Shown one piece after another: positions 42,586-54,454 of a DNA stretch of 64,000 bases. Every line of letters begins with the position of its first letter. The stretch's first letter is position 1. Under the pieces are notes generated by a model. It had not been told where the DNA came from, did not search any database, and worked only from the letters and a program-made list of their open reading frames with translations. Both the position numbers and the translations under genes were made by a program. Source of the stretch: Diphasiastrum complanatum (lineage: Eukaryota; Streptophyta; Lycopodiopsida; Lycopodiales; Lycopodiaceae); contig CM055097.1 in NCBI GenBank assembly GCA_029204225.1, positions 49,352,754 through 49,416,753 on the forward strand, read 5' to 3'.

Positions 42586-43240
42586 TGTGAAAATTGTCAA
42601 CATTTCCTAGCTAGTTTGAGGCCTAAATTGGCTAAAATTGTAAATAGTTTTGGTTCTGGAGTTTTGCACGTGTGAACCAGGCCACAATGTTTTTATTTAC
42701 TGTATTTTTTCAGTATGATGAAGTGTCAAACTTCATACCCTTCAAAATGAGACCATTTTGATGTATTTTGGTCATATAAGCCATTTTTAGCTATTTTTTC
42801 TATATAGGGAATATCTAGGGTCAAGTACCTTCTAGAGAGAGGAGAGAGAGTCATCTTCCTCATCCATAAATAGTAGGGAAGTCGTGGAGAACAGGTTGGA
42901 GAAACCTTTTGTATGCTTCATTGAGATCAATAGATCATTGTCATTGTTTCTTCCTCCATTGAGAGCATTGTTGTGTGTATTGTCTTCAAGCTATTGTGTA
43001 TGATCTTAGGTGCTTTCCAAAAGTGATAGGCTGATGTATTATGGACTGTATAATGCTATTTTGGGCCGCACTTGATGTTTATGGAAGTTTCCATTTGTGA
43101 TAAATGCTTTTTGATCAAGTTCTTTGCATTCTAGGTAGCATAGAATGTGTTGCCAATTCCTAGCTTATGTAGTTTGGAGTGCAAGCATTCAAGCCAATGA
43201 TCTTGGAGTTTAGATCCACTTAGGATCTGTATTTTTCACA
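42586..43240 (+). repeat. B copy 2 5' LTR (655 bp)
   Basis: Identical by eye to the copy 3 LTR and six bases different from copy 1. The CACGTG palindrome of copy 1 is broken here (TTTTGCACGTGTGAA). The primer-binding site is 43241-43252. Confidence 0.92.
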
Positions 43241-44386
43241 TGGTATCAGAGCTGGTTGGCTTCTATTTACAGTAAGTATTCCATTTTTGGTGATATTTGG
43301 ATGTTTGATCAAGTTCTAGCATGATTTTGCATTGCTTTGTTGATCAAATCTTACTAACCTTTGTTTTGTGAGTTGAACTTGTGGATCAAAAGCATATTTC
43401 AGGTCTATTGAAGATCAGAGGCTGAAAAGAAACTATTTTGGATCAGATCATAACACCTAATCATTTGTGATTGTGAGGCTTGTGCATATTCAATACTAAC
43501 AATGTTCTTTTCAATCCTATTGTTGACAATCTCCATTCTTGGATGAACACTCTCCTTAAGTGGATGAAACTTCTCCTTAAGTGGATGACAAATGCTCTTT
43601 TGAGTGAGTTGTAATTCTCCTAAAGGCTGAGCAAAGCTCCCATTTGGATGAAAGATCCCCTTTTTTGGGTGAACATATTGTAAAGATTGTCATCAATTTT
43701 GGCATAAATTTTGGTGTACTTTGTTGAGCATGTAAGTAACTCTCCTTATGTAATTTGATTGGAGCATTTGCTGGAAGGTGTTAACCATTATGCTAGTGTG
43801 TTTTCAGGTTCTTAACAGGTTGAGGAACATTCTCATGTGAAGTGATCTTAGATCTACATCTAAACACCAAGATTTGACAAGATAGTGAAGCTAGTCTTGT
43901 GATTCACTAAGTGTGCTCATTCATTCACCTCTAAATCTTGTATTTATCACTTGCTGGAGTTTATAAACTTTTAGAAGTGTGGTTTACATGTGGTTTTACA
44001 GGTTGAATCAATATCTTAGTGTGTTGATCATATGTTGATCAAGTTTGTTCATTACTAGGTAATCTTGGCATCCTAGTTTTGGGTATTTTCTAAGAATGCA
44101 AGTAACTCTTCACACCATAACTTGATTTGGTCACTTGCTGGAAAGTTTGAGAGCTTAAGCAAGAGTGTGTTCAGGTTGGTTTGATTTTGTAATCCATTCT
44201 TAGTGTGTGCAAAGTGTTGCATGTGTTTCAATCTTCCTTTCTATGCTTGGAAACCATCTAGGTTCAAGATAGAAGTGTTTTAGGGTCCTAAATCTTCATA
44301 GATCTCTTTATCTATCATTTGTTGAGAGAAAAGTGAGTGCTAAGTGCTTTAGGACAGAACCTAAAAGTTGAAGAAACATTAGAATC

Positions 44387-46481
44387 ATGGCTTCCAATGG
44401 TGGGATCATGCTAGAGTCTAGTGAAAGGTTGAGTTCATCAAACTACTCTACTTGGAAAGTGAGGATGGAGTCCTTACTTGAGTTGAATGAACTCATGGAC
44501 ATAGTTGCAGAAATTGAAGAGAGACCTCTCACACTTCAAGAGCAACAAAGGTTTGATAAGAAGGCCAAAAGGGCTCTTCATATCATTAAAATGAATGTTA
44601 CAAATGAACTTCTCAAGGAAGTTGGAAAGTGTCAAAGTGCAAGTGAGGCATGGAATGCCTTAAAGAAGCTCTTTGAATCAAAGTCCACATCTAGGGTATT
44701 GACCCTAAGGAGACAAATATTTTCTAGTAGGCAAAGAGAGGGTGAAAGTGCTCATGCATTTATCTTGAGAGTTAAGTCCCTAAGTGATGATTTAGCATGC
44801 ATTGATGAGAACATAAAAGATGGTGAAATAGTCCAAGTTATGTTGAATGGTTTGCTAAATGAACATGCTAACCTTGTGCAAAGTTTTGCCATTCAAAGAG
44901 TCTTGCCAAGTGTGGTTGACTTGCAAGAAATCTTATTGGCTGAAGAACATAGGTTGCAATCAAAGCTTGATGGTGCATCCTTGCAAGGTGGAGGTGAAGA
45001 GGCTTTCTTCACAAAAGGCAAATTCAAGGGCAAAGGTAAAGGCAAAGGGAAATGGTCCAAAGGTGGTAACTTTGATCATGATGATCACTCTTCCTCTTCC
45101 TCTTCTACTAAGAACAATAAGTCAAAGTTCAAGTGCTTTTATTGTGGGATAAAAGGTCATTTTGCAAATGAATGTTATAAGAAGAAAAGAGAGCAAGGAG
45201 AGAGGCAAGGAAATCTTACAATAGATGAGGAAGAACATAACACATGTGAATCACTTGTTATGACTTCAAGTTTGTTAGCCAACATAGATGATAATGATCC
45301 TTGGTGGATTGATAGTGGAGCCTCATCTCACATGACAAGACATAAGGAATACTTTACATCCTTATTGTCTTATGAGGGAGAAGGTAACATCATCTACACT
45401 GCAAATGATGGTCAATGTGACATCAAAGGCATAGGCACTATTCCTATTTCCCTTTCAACAAATAGGAAAGCAAATCTTGAAAATGTTTTGTACATTCCTT
45501 CAATCACTAAGAATTTGCTTAGTGTAAGTCAAATGATTGACAAAGGACTTGATGTGGAGTTCATTGGAGATGCATGTTTGATAAGTAAATGTGGATCCTT
45601 GATTGCTCAAGGTAGGAGGCATGGTAAACTTTTCAAGCTTGATGCATGTGTGATCTCTAATCATGAAGGATGTATGGCTAGGGAGCAATTGACAAACCAA
45701 GAAGTTTGGCACAAGAGGTTGGGCCATCCCAACTTCAAATCTTTGGAGGTAATGGCAAAGAAAGAGCTTGTTCTTGGTCTCCCTAAAAGTCTTGTTGCAA
45801 ACAATAGTGTTTGTGAACATTGTGCCTTGTCCAAATCTCATAGACTTGCTTATTCTAGATCTACTTCTAGATCTAAAGAAGCTTTTCAACTTGTGCATTC
45901 TGATATTCATTCTTCTAGTACAACTAGCAATGGTGGGGCAAAGATGTATGCAACTTTCATTGATGACTTTAGTAGGTATACTTGGAATATATCTTCTTAA
46001 AAGTAAGGATGAAGTGTTTGCTGCATTTGTCAAGTTCAAGAATGAAATGGAAAACCAATTCAATACAAAGATCAAATGCTTAAGATCTGATAATGGAGGG
46101 GAATACACCTCAAATAGGTTCAAAGACTTTTGTATAGCACATGGGATTAAGAGGGAGATGTCTAGTCCTAGGACTCCACAACAGAATGGAGTGGCCGAGA
46201 GGAAGAATAGAACCCTTTGTGAATGTGCCAAGGCAATGAGACTACATGCTAATCTTGCTAAGTCTTTTTGGGGGGAAGCTTTAGCATGTGCTAACTATCT
46301 ATGTAATAGATGGACAAGTGCTTCCTTGGATGGTAAAACTCCTCATGAGGTTCTTTATGGTAGAAGGCCGAGTGTCAAGCATTGTAGGATCTTTGGATGT
46401 ACATGTTTTGTCAATATCACACTTGATGATAGAACTAAAAAAGATCCTTCATCAAAGAAGGGTGTGGCTATAGTGAAGTAA
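44387..46481 (+). pseudogene. B copy 2 Gag-protease-integrase, extra frameshift in integrase
   Basis: Matches copy 1 through residue 534 (DDFSRYTW). There TGGATCTATC has become TGGAATATATC, a net gain of one base plus substitutions near 45985-45991. This shifts the frame and gives a stop at 45998-46000 (537 residues). The second and third catalytic acids of integrase lie beyond, in the frame that resumes to 46481, so no intact integrase can be made. The extra base explains why this unit is one base longer than unit 1. Confidence 0.92.
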
Positions 46482-46495
46482 GCAAGGCTTACAAA

Positions 46496-48319
46496 GTGTA
46501 CATTCCTTCTACAAAGAAAGTTGTCATAAGTAGGGATGTCATCTTTCATGAAGAGAATGTTTCCAATGTTGTTGATGTTGATGTTGATGTGCCTACTAAT
46601 CATCATGATGTGCAAGATGTCTTGGATGAAGATGGAGATGCCACTCCAAAGCAAACTTCAAGGAAGACTCAAAGGCAAAGGGCTAAGCCATCAAGGCTAA
46701 CCTATGATGAAAAAGGAAAGCAAGTGGTGGACAACTCTAACTTTGCTTTTCTTACCTCTTTTGATGAACCAACTTGTGTAGGTGAAGCAATTCAAAAGAA
46801 GGAATGGATCCAAGCCATGGATCATGAGCATCAAGCACTCATCAAAAGCAACACATGGAGGTTGGTAAAGCTTCCAAAGGACAAGAAGGCAATTGGTTGT
46901 AAGTGGATCTTCAAGATCAAGACAAATCAAGATGGATCAATCAACAAGTACAAGGCAAGGTTGGTGGCAAAGGGGTATGCTCAAGAATATGGTATTGACT
47001 ATGATGAGACCTTTGCACCCGTGGCAAAGATGGTAACTATTCGAATCCTAATCTCTCTTGCAACTCTTTATGATTGGGATATGTGGCAAATGGATGTTAC
47101 TAATGCCTTCTTGAATGGTGATCTTGAAGAAGATATTTACATGGAGCAACCCGAGGGCTATGTTTCACATGATGAGCCTAATCATGTGTGCTATCTCCAA
47201 AAGAGTTTGTATGGGCTAAAGCAAGCACCAAGGAGTTGGTATGCTAAGCTCAATTCCTTCTTACTTTCTCAAAACTTTGTTATGAGTGAGTATGATCATT
47301 CTCTCTACTTTAGATTGAATGAAAATGATATCACTTTACTTTTTATCTATGTTGATGACATTATCTTAAGTGGTGGTAACAATCTAGATATAGATGAAAT
47401 CAAGATGGCACTCAAAAGAGAGTTTGAAATTCAAGATCTTGGTAAACTTCATTATATCTTAGGAATAGAGATTATTAGAACTTCTAAATCTACATTCATA
47501 TGTCAAGAAAAGTATGTTAACTCTATTCTAAAAAGGTTTCATATGGAAGATTGTAAAGTTGTTTCTACTCCTATGGAATCAAATGTAAAGCTAGCTACAA
47601 GAAGTAATGAAAGATCCTTCAAGGACATTACTCTCTATAGAAAGCTAATAGGATCTCTTATATGGTTAACCATCACAAGACCTGATCTAAGCTTTGTGGT
47701 TGGTAAACTAAGTCAATTTATGCAAGATCCTAGTGAGGCTCATTGGAAGCTAGGAAAGAGAGTACTTAGATACATCTCGGGATCTAGAGATTTTGGCATC
47801 TTGTATGGAGGTACTACACCTAACCTTTGTGGATTTTCAGATTCAGATTTTGCAGGTGATCAAATGGATAGGAAGTCAACAAGTGCCTTTGCAATCTATC
47901 TTGGAGATGGAGTGGTCTCATGGCTATCAAAGAAGCAACCAACTATCTCTCTATCTTCCACCGAAGCCGAGTACAAGGCATTAACAACATGCACCAAGGA
48001 GATTCTTTGGATCAAGAGGATGTTATTGGATCTTCACTTGCTGGAACCAGAGAAGACTCCAATCATACTTTGTGATAACCTTTCAGCCCAAAGCTTGGCA
48101 AGCAATCCTGTTTTTCATGCAAGGAGCAAGCACATTGAGATTGCTCACCATTTTGTGAGAGATCAAGTCATTGCCAAAGAGGTGGAGCTTCAACATGTCT
48201 CTTCAAAGGAGTGTGTGGCTGATATCTTCACCAAACCATTGGGAAAGGACCTATATTTAATGCAAGGCAATCAAGATTTAAAAATAGCTAGTTACTTTGT
48301 CATATCTACAAGCCTTTGA
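46496..48319 (+). CDS. B copy 2 reverse transcriptase-RNase H (607 codons, no ATG)
   Basis: As in copy 1, with the YVDD active site, RNase H acids and the same shared break from integrase intact in sequence. One silent difference at 47968 (GCC for GCT) is shared with copy 3. The final codons again come from the family A LTR. Confidence 0.9.
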   Translation: MYIPSTKKVVISRDVIFHEENVSNVVDVDVDVPTNHHDVQDVLDEDGDATPKQTSRKTQRQRAKPSRLTYDEKGKQVVDNSNFAFLTSFDEPTCVGEAIQKKEWIQAMDHEHQALIKSNTWRLVKLPKDKKAIGCKWIFKIKTNQDGSINKYKARLVAKGYAQEYGIDYDETFAPVAKMVTIRILISLATLYDWDMWQMDVTNAFLNGDLEEDIYMEQPEGYVSHDEPNHVCYLQKSLYGLKQAPRSWYAKLNSFLLSQNFVMSEYDHSLYFRLNENDITLLFIYVDDIILSGGNNLDIDEIKMALKREFEIQDLGKLHYILGIEIIRTSKSTFICQEKYVNSILKRFHMEDCKVVSTPMESNVKLATRSNERSFKDITLYRKLIGSLIWLTITRPDLSFVVGKLSQFMQDPSEAHWKLGKRVLRYISGSRDFGILYGGTTPNLCGFSDSDFAGDQMDRKSTSAFAIYLGDGVVSWLSKKQPTISLSSTEAEYKALTTCTKEILWIKRMLLDLHLLEPEKTPIILCDNLSAQSLASNPVFHARSKHIEIAHHFVRDQVIAKEVELQHVSSKECVADIFTKPLGKDLYLMQGNQDLKIASYFVISTSL

Positions 48320-50141
48320 TACGTTCATTTATGCAGACGACCAATTGTCACTGCTTATCAACAATCAAAATCTAAGAAGAAACCAGATGAATGCCAACGG
48401 ATTCCAGCCAACTGGCAATCGCGTTTGATGACCTAATTACTTAATATAAATTAGCTATTCATACTTCTCATTATCAATGATCAAATTTTGAATCAACATT
48501 GTGAATTGTGAAGGAGTTGAGTGTTATTACATTATGCTTCCTCTACTCTCATCAAGCAGATCGTTCACAATCAGAAAGTATTGTTGTTAGCTCTCCATCA
48601 AGCTTTCAAGCTTGAACTCTCTTGAGCATTCTAGCTCAGTCTTCTAAAGATTTATTTTAGAATTGCTATTGCACTACTGCTTATTAGTAGAGTTGCTTAT
48701 TTTCAGACTTATTCTCAGTTACTCAGAGACAGCTTTAGAGTGCGTGGTTTCTATCCGTTATTGTCTTGCACTCATTAATCTTCTTTGCCTTAGAGAGTGT
48801 AGCCAGGTCAAGTGTGAGGCTATCCTCGATGGATAATGATAGCAAGGCTACTGCCTTGTCATTTTTCTCCCTCCATTCACGTAGCTCTTTGTCTGTTGTT
48901 GTAGGCATCTCCCGTCTACCCAGGGGAATTATCCTTCACCCTTTAGTATCAGCGAGGTCTTAACTTTTCATGCTAGAAAGTTAGATCCCAATGAATCCAG
49001 AACTATATAGATCTTGGATTGTATGCTGTTGATTGAAGCCATTGCTTCTGAATTTGTGTTCACTTGTTGATGGTTGTTTGTTTAAATGCTTAGCCCCTTG
49101 GATCTGATAACTTTTCAGCTATGTCAGACTTTGACAAGGTAGGCTCTGATACCACTGATACAAAAAATGCACTCAGAAAATACAAAATTCTAGCTAAAAC
49201 TCTGGTGACATACTGATAAAGGATTTCTCGAATGATTCACAAAACTTTCTTGAAACTCAAATTATTTTTGTTCGAGAATAATTCGTGTTGGATCAAGCAG
49301 GCTCTGTAACACAACCAAACGAAATGAGACGTATGTTGTCTTATACAATAGGTTCGCTTACCACAACCGACCATTTCTTCTATGAATATCAATGCAACTG
49401 TTGATAAGGTGAAGGAGGAGTTCAAGAGACTTGATCAAAAATAGCAGACATAGATGGACAAGATGCAAGCTGAGTTTGAAGCAAAGATAAAGGCATTAGA
49501 AGATCGACATGCCCACCAAATAAGCTCGCAGGTTTCCCTTCTGCACCTGTAACAACATCGTACAATTCTTTTGTCATTGGCACAGTTTTCATCTCAAATT
49601 TTCACAGATGGTAATTGGCTCCATCAGGCTTTTCCATGATAGGACTGGATTTCCCTTGGGAATCCATGTGGAAGAGTTAGTCTAAGTGATAGGAGAAACT
49701 ATTAGTGACTTAGGTATGAAAATCTGATACTGAAAAATACAGAACAAGAAAACAATTACTCTATCAACTAGTAGAGTCTTGTATTGTGGAAGCTTATCAA
49801 GCTATGAAAAAATTCGTGTTGGATCAAGCAGGCCCTGTAACACAACCAAACGAAATGAGACGAAATCTAAACGAAAACAAAACGAAACAAAAAAAAAGCG
49901 AAACTTAAACGAGCTCTGACATTGATTCATGCTGGAAGCATATAGATCGCGAAACTACCCGAAACGAAATGAAGCGAAAGAATTCATGACAAGACCACTG
50001 GTTGAGTTTGCATATAATAGTAGAAAACATTCTGCTACAGGTTACATCAATCAAGCTCTGTAACGAGATGAGACGAGACGAAATGAAATAGGACCAAACA
50101 AAACGAAACAAAATAAAACCTAAGTGAGCCTCAGATATGAT
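48298..50141. repeat. Family A LTR piece, gag pieces and AACGAAA-rich debris, unit 2
   Basis: Repeats 38230-40073 of unit 1 with only two differences seen (49213 and 49579). The family A LTR is 48298-48772 (+), gag with primer-binding site is 48773-49154 (-), and the C-like gag start is 49542-49667 (-). Confidence 0.85.
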
Positions 50142-50643
50142 TGTTGGTCACTGCCAGCTATATCATTCCTACAATCCTTCAGAGAGTAGACAGACACTAC
50201 TAATCTACGTTATCAATTAATATAACATTCAACAATATCAAACCAGAGTGCGAAATTGAATGAGCAAGTGAATCAGACACACGAATTGTAACAGACAAAT
50301 TTATATTCAAGATCATACAATCATACAGAATAATATGTGCACAACAGCTACAATATTATCTATTGATTTTCTTGATTCTTTAAGCACTGCATGACAGATC
50401 CATGCAATGCATTGGCGTGAGAGAAATACAGTTCTCTCAGAATATTTTTGTGTCTTCTTGCTTACTTGCTTACTTTCTTGCTAGCTTATACATCAACCAG
50501 AAAGTATATAGTTCACGAACAATTTCGTGTCATGTCATGTAACTTATAGATTAGAAAGATTAAACATCTACAACTAATCGCAAGTTACAAGAATGGCAGA
50601 TTAGCCACGATCTAGAATACTTCTAATGATGTCATAATATCAG
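50142..50643 (-). repeat. Family C 3' LTR, unit 2
   Basis: Same as 40074-40575 with one substitution (A at 50407). Confidence 0.7.
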
Positions 50644-50685
50644 ATCAAATATTTGTACCCCTTGGTACTTGGCTGATCTTCTTGG

Positions 50686-52356
50686 CTATTCGTGGAGCAT
50701 GATTGATTTTGTGTCGTGTCGTGTCATGTCGTCTTTTGTCAAAGGTTCAGAATTGAAAGCTAGCAAAGCTTTGGCATTAGAAACATTTTGTTTCTTCAAC
50801 TCTCTCTCAAAGCATGATAGCTTGACGACTCCAAGACTGCTCCTCTGTCTCTTGAATAGACCTTTGTCTAGGGCCTTTGTGAAAATGTCAGTAACCATGT
50901 CTTTCATTCCAATGAAGGTGGTCTGTAGCATCTTCTTCCCAATCAGATCCCTGATCAAGTGGTAGCTGATTGCAATGTGTTTTGTCCTTGAGTAAAACAC
51001 AGGGTCTTTCGTCAGATGTATTGCAGATGTGTTGTCCATCTACAAAAACAGAGGTTCATTTCTCATTTCACCCAATTCATCTAGGAACTGTCTGAGCCAA
51101 AATTTCGTTGGCCATCTTTGTTGCTGCAACATACTTTGCTTCGTAGGATGACTGAGCCACAATGGTCTGCTTCTTGCTGACCCAGAGAGTTGTCCCTCCT
51201 GACAGAATGGTGCATCCTCTTGAGACACTTTTACAGTCGTCCTTGAGGGATGCCTAGCTAGCACCACTGTAGGAAAGCATCTGGAACCTTGCATCACGAC
51301 AATAACACAATCCGAAATCTCTTGTTAATTGAAGATATTGCAAAATTTGTTTTGCAATCTTCCAATGTGTCAAGCCTAGATTCATGCAGAATTGGCTCAT
51401 CCTGAACACAACATAAGCAATGTCAGGACGTGTGTTATCTGCAAGGTACATCAACAATCCTAGCAGTTTCCTGTAAGGTGTGAGCTGCATCAATTCCCTC
51501 TCTTCTTCAGTCCTCAAACAATTTTCGTTCGTCAGTATTGTTCTTGCAAGCATTGGAGTATTCTCTCCTTTGCAATTCAACATCCCAAAGTCCTCTAGGA
51601 TTTTCTAGGTGTATCTAGACTAATGAAGGTACAACTTACCTCCCTCATAGTCCCTGTCAATCTGCAAGCCAAGGTAACATCTGGCTTTTCCCATATCTAC
51701 AATCTTGATATGTTTCGTGATGTCATTCTTCACTTCAGCAATTAGCTTCTCACTCTTGCAGAGTATCAGAGTGTCGTCCACATACACAGCCACAATGATG
51801 ATCTTCTCATCTGTAATTCTTACATACACATTGGAATCAACCATTAGTGGCTTGAATCTCAAGGATTTCAGGGCTTGATCTTTCTTCTTGTACCATTGTC
51901 GAGCTGACTGCTTCAGACCATAGATACTCCTATGCATTCTGCATGCCTATTTAGGAAGTGAATTTGAGACATATCCTGATCCATGTAGACCTCTTTGTCT
52001 AACTCACCATGCAAGAAGGCTGTCTTCTCATCCATAATGTGGATTCTGAGGTCATAAGCAGTTGCATATGCAAATAGTAAATGTAGGGATGAATATTTTA
52101 CGACAGGAGGAGATAAGGTCTCAAAATAGTCAACACCATATCTATGAGAGAATCCCTTTGCCACCAGTCTTGCCTTATATTTTGAGACATCTCCATCTGG
52201 TCCATACTTTAACTTGTATACCCATTTGCATTTTACAGTCTTTCACTTATCTAGTAATGGCTGCAACGTCCATACCTAGTTCTTTCTCATGAATTCCATC
52301 TCCTCATTCATGGCTTGGATCAATTTGTCCTTCTCTGGACATTCGGAGAATTCGTT
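50686..52356 (-). pseudogene. Family C reverse transcriptase-RNase H, unit 2
   Basis: Copy of 40618-42288 with the same four disabling changes, so these predate the duplication. One replacement at 50831 changes Glu to Gly near the RNase H end. Confidence 0.85.
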
Positions 52357-52653
52357 GTCCTAAGTGATGATTCCAAAACAATGCTTTATTGAGAAGAACA
52401 GAGGTTTTCAAGGCTTGACTAGACTCAGAATAACAATGTGCCAATCTACATAAGTAATCGTGTCTCTTGCTGCGAGTGCAAGGATCTTATTACTCCTATC
52501 AATAATTTTGCATTGATCAGATTCAAATTCTACCTTATGACCTAAATTTGTAATTCTACTTACTAATAACAGATTTGTAAAGAGTTTAGGAACATATAAA
52601 ACCTTTGATAATAGTTTGAATTGATCATGCTGGAATCGTAATATTATAGTACC
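52357..52653 (-). pseudogene. Family A GAG-pre-integrase fragment, unit 2
   Basis: Copy of 42289-42585, ending at GTACC (52649-52653) where B copy 3 starts. Confidence 0.82.
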
Positions 52654-53308
52654 TGTGAAAATTGTCAACATTTCCTAGCTAGTTTGAGGCCTAAATTGGC
52701 TAAAATTGTAAATAGTTTTGGTTCTGGAGTTTTGCACGTGTGAACCAGGCCACAATGTTTTTATTTACTGTATTTTTTCAGTATGATGAAGTGTCAAACT
52801 TCATACCCTTCAAAATGAGACCATTTTGATGTATTTTGGTCATATAAGCCATTTTTAGCTATTTTTTCTATATAGGGAATATCTAGGGTCAAGTACCTTC
52901 TAGAGAGAGGAGAGAGAGTCATCTTCCTCATCCATAAATAGTAGGGAAGTCGTGGAGAACAGGTTGGAGAAACCTTTTGTATGCTTCATTGAGATCAATA
53001 GATCATTGTCATTGTTTCTTCCTCCATTGAGAGCATTGTTGTGTGTATTGTCTTCAAGCTATTGTGTATGATCTTAGGTGCTTTCCAAAAGTGATAGGCT
53101 GATGTATTATGGACTGTATAATGCTATTTTGGGCCGCACTTGATGTTTATGGAAGTTTCCATTTGTGATAAATGCTTTTTGATCAAGTTCTTTGCATTCT
53201 AGGTAGCATAGAATGTGTTGCCAATTCCTAGCTTATGTAGTTTGGAGTGCAAGCATTCAAGCCAATGATCTTGGAGTTTAGATCCACTTAGGATCTGTAT
53301 TTTTCACA
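52654..53308 (+). repeat. B copy 3 5' LTR (655 bp)
   Basis: No difference from the copy 2 LTR seen. The primer-binding site is 53309-53320. Confidence 0.92.
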
Positions 53309-54454
53309 TGGTATCAGAGCTGGTTGGCTTCTATTTACAGTAAGTATTCCATTTTTGGTGATATTTGGATGTTTGATCAAGTTCTAGCATGATTTTGCAT
53401 TGCTTTGTTGATCAAATCTTACTAACCTTTGTTTTGTGAGTTGAACTTGTGGATCAAAAGCATATTTCAGGTCTATTGAAGATCAGAGGCTGAAAAGAAA
53501 CTATTTTGGATCAGATCATAACACCTAATCATTTGTGATTGTGAGGCTTGTGCATATTCAATACTAACAATGTTCTTTTCAATCCTATTGTTGACAATCT
53601 CCATTCTTGGATGAACACTCTCCTTAAGTGGATGAAACTTCTCCTTAAGTGGATGACAAATGCTCTTTTGAGTGAGTTGTAATTCTCCTAAAGGCTGAGC
53701 AAAGCTCCCATTTGGATGAAAGATCCCCTTTTTTGGGTGAACATATTGTAAAGATTGTCATCAATTTTGGCATAAATTTTGGTGTACTTTGTTGAGCATG
53801 TAAGTAACTCTCCTTATGTAATTTGATTGGAGCATTTGCTGGAAGGTGTTAACCATTATGCTAGTGTGTTTTCAGGTTCTTAACAGGTTGAGGAACATTC
53901 TCATGTGAAGTGATCTTAGATCTACATCTAAACACCAAGATTTGACAAGATAGTGAAGCTAGTCTTGTGATTCACTAAGTGTGCTCATTCATTCACCTCT
54001 AAATCTTGTATTTATCACTTGCTGGAGTTTATAAACTTTTAGAAGTGTGGTTTACATGTGGTTTTACAGGTTGAATCAATATCTTAGTGTGTTGATCATA
54101 TGTTGATCAAGTTTGTTCATTACTAGGTAATCTTGGCATCCTAGTTTTGGGTATTTTCTAAGAATGCAAGTAACTCTTCACACCATAACTTGATTTGGTC
54201 ACTTGCTGGAAAGTTTGAGAGCTTAAGCAAGAGTGTGTTCAGGTTGGTTTGATTTTGTAATCCATTCTTAGTGTGTGCAAAGTGTTGCATGTGTTTCAAT
54301 CTTCCTTTCTATGCTTGGAAACCATCTAGGTTCAAGATAGAAGTGTTTTAGGGTCCTAAATCTTCATAGATCTCTTTATCTATCATTTGTTGAGAGAAAA
54401 GTGAGTGCTAAGTGCTTTAGGACAGAACCTAAAAGTTGAAGAAACATTAGAATC

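Larger units (their letters stand above)
42586..48297 (+). mobile_element. Element B, copy 2, 3' end missing
   Basis: Same structure as copy 1, displaced by 10,067-10,068 bases. The left flank is GTACC (42581-42585). B sequence stops at 48296 and the family A LTR starts at 48298. Confidence 0.92.
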
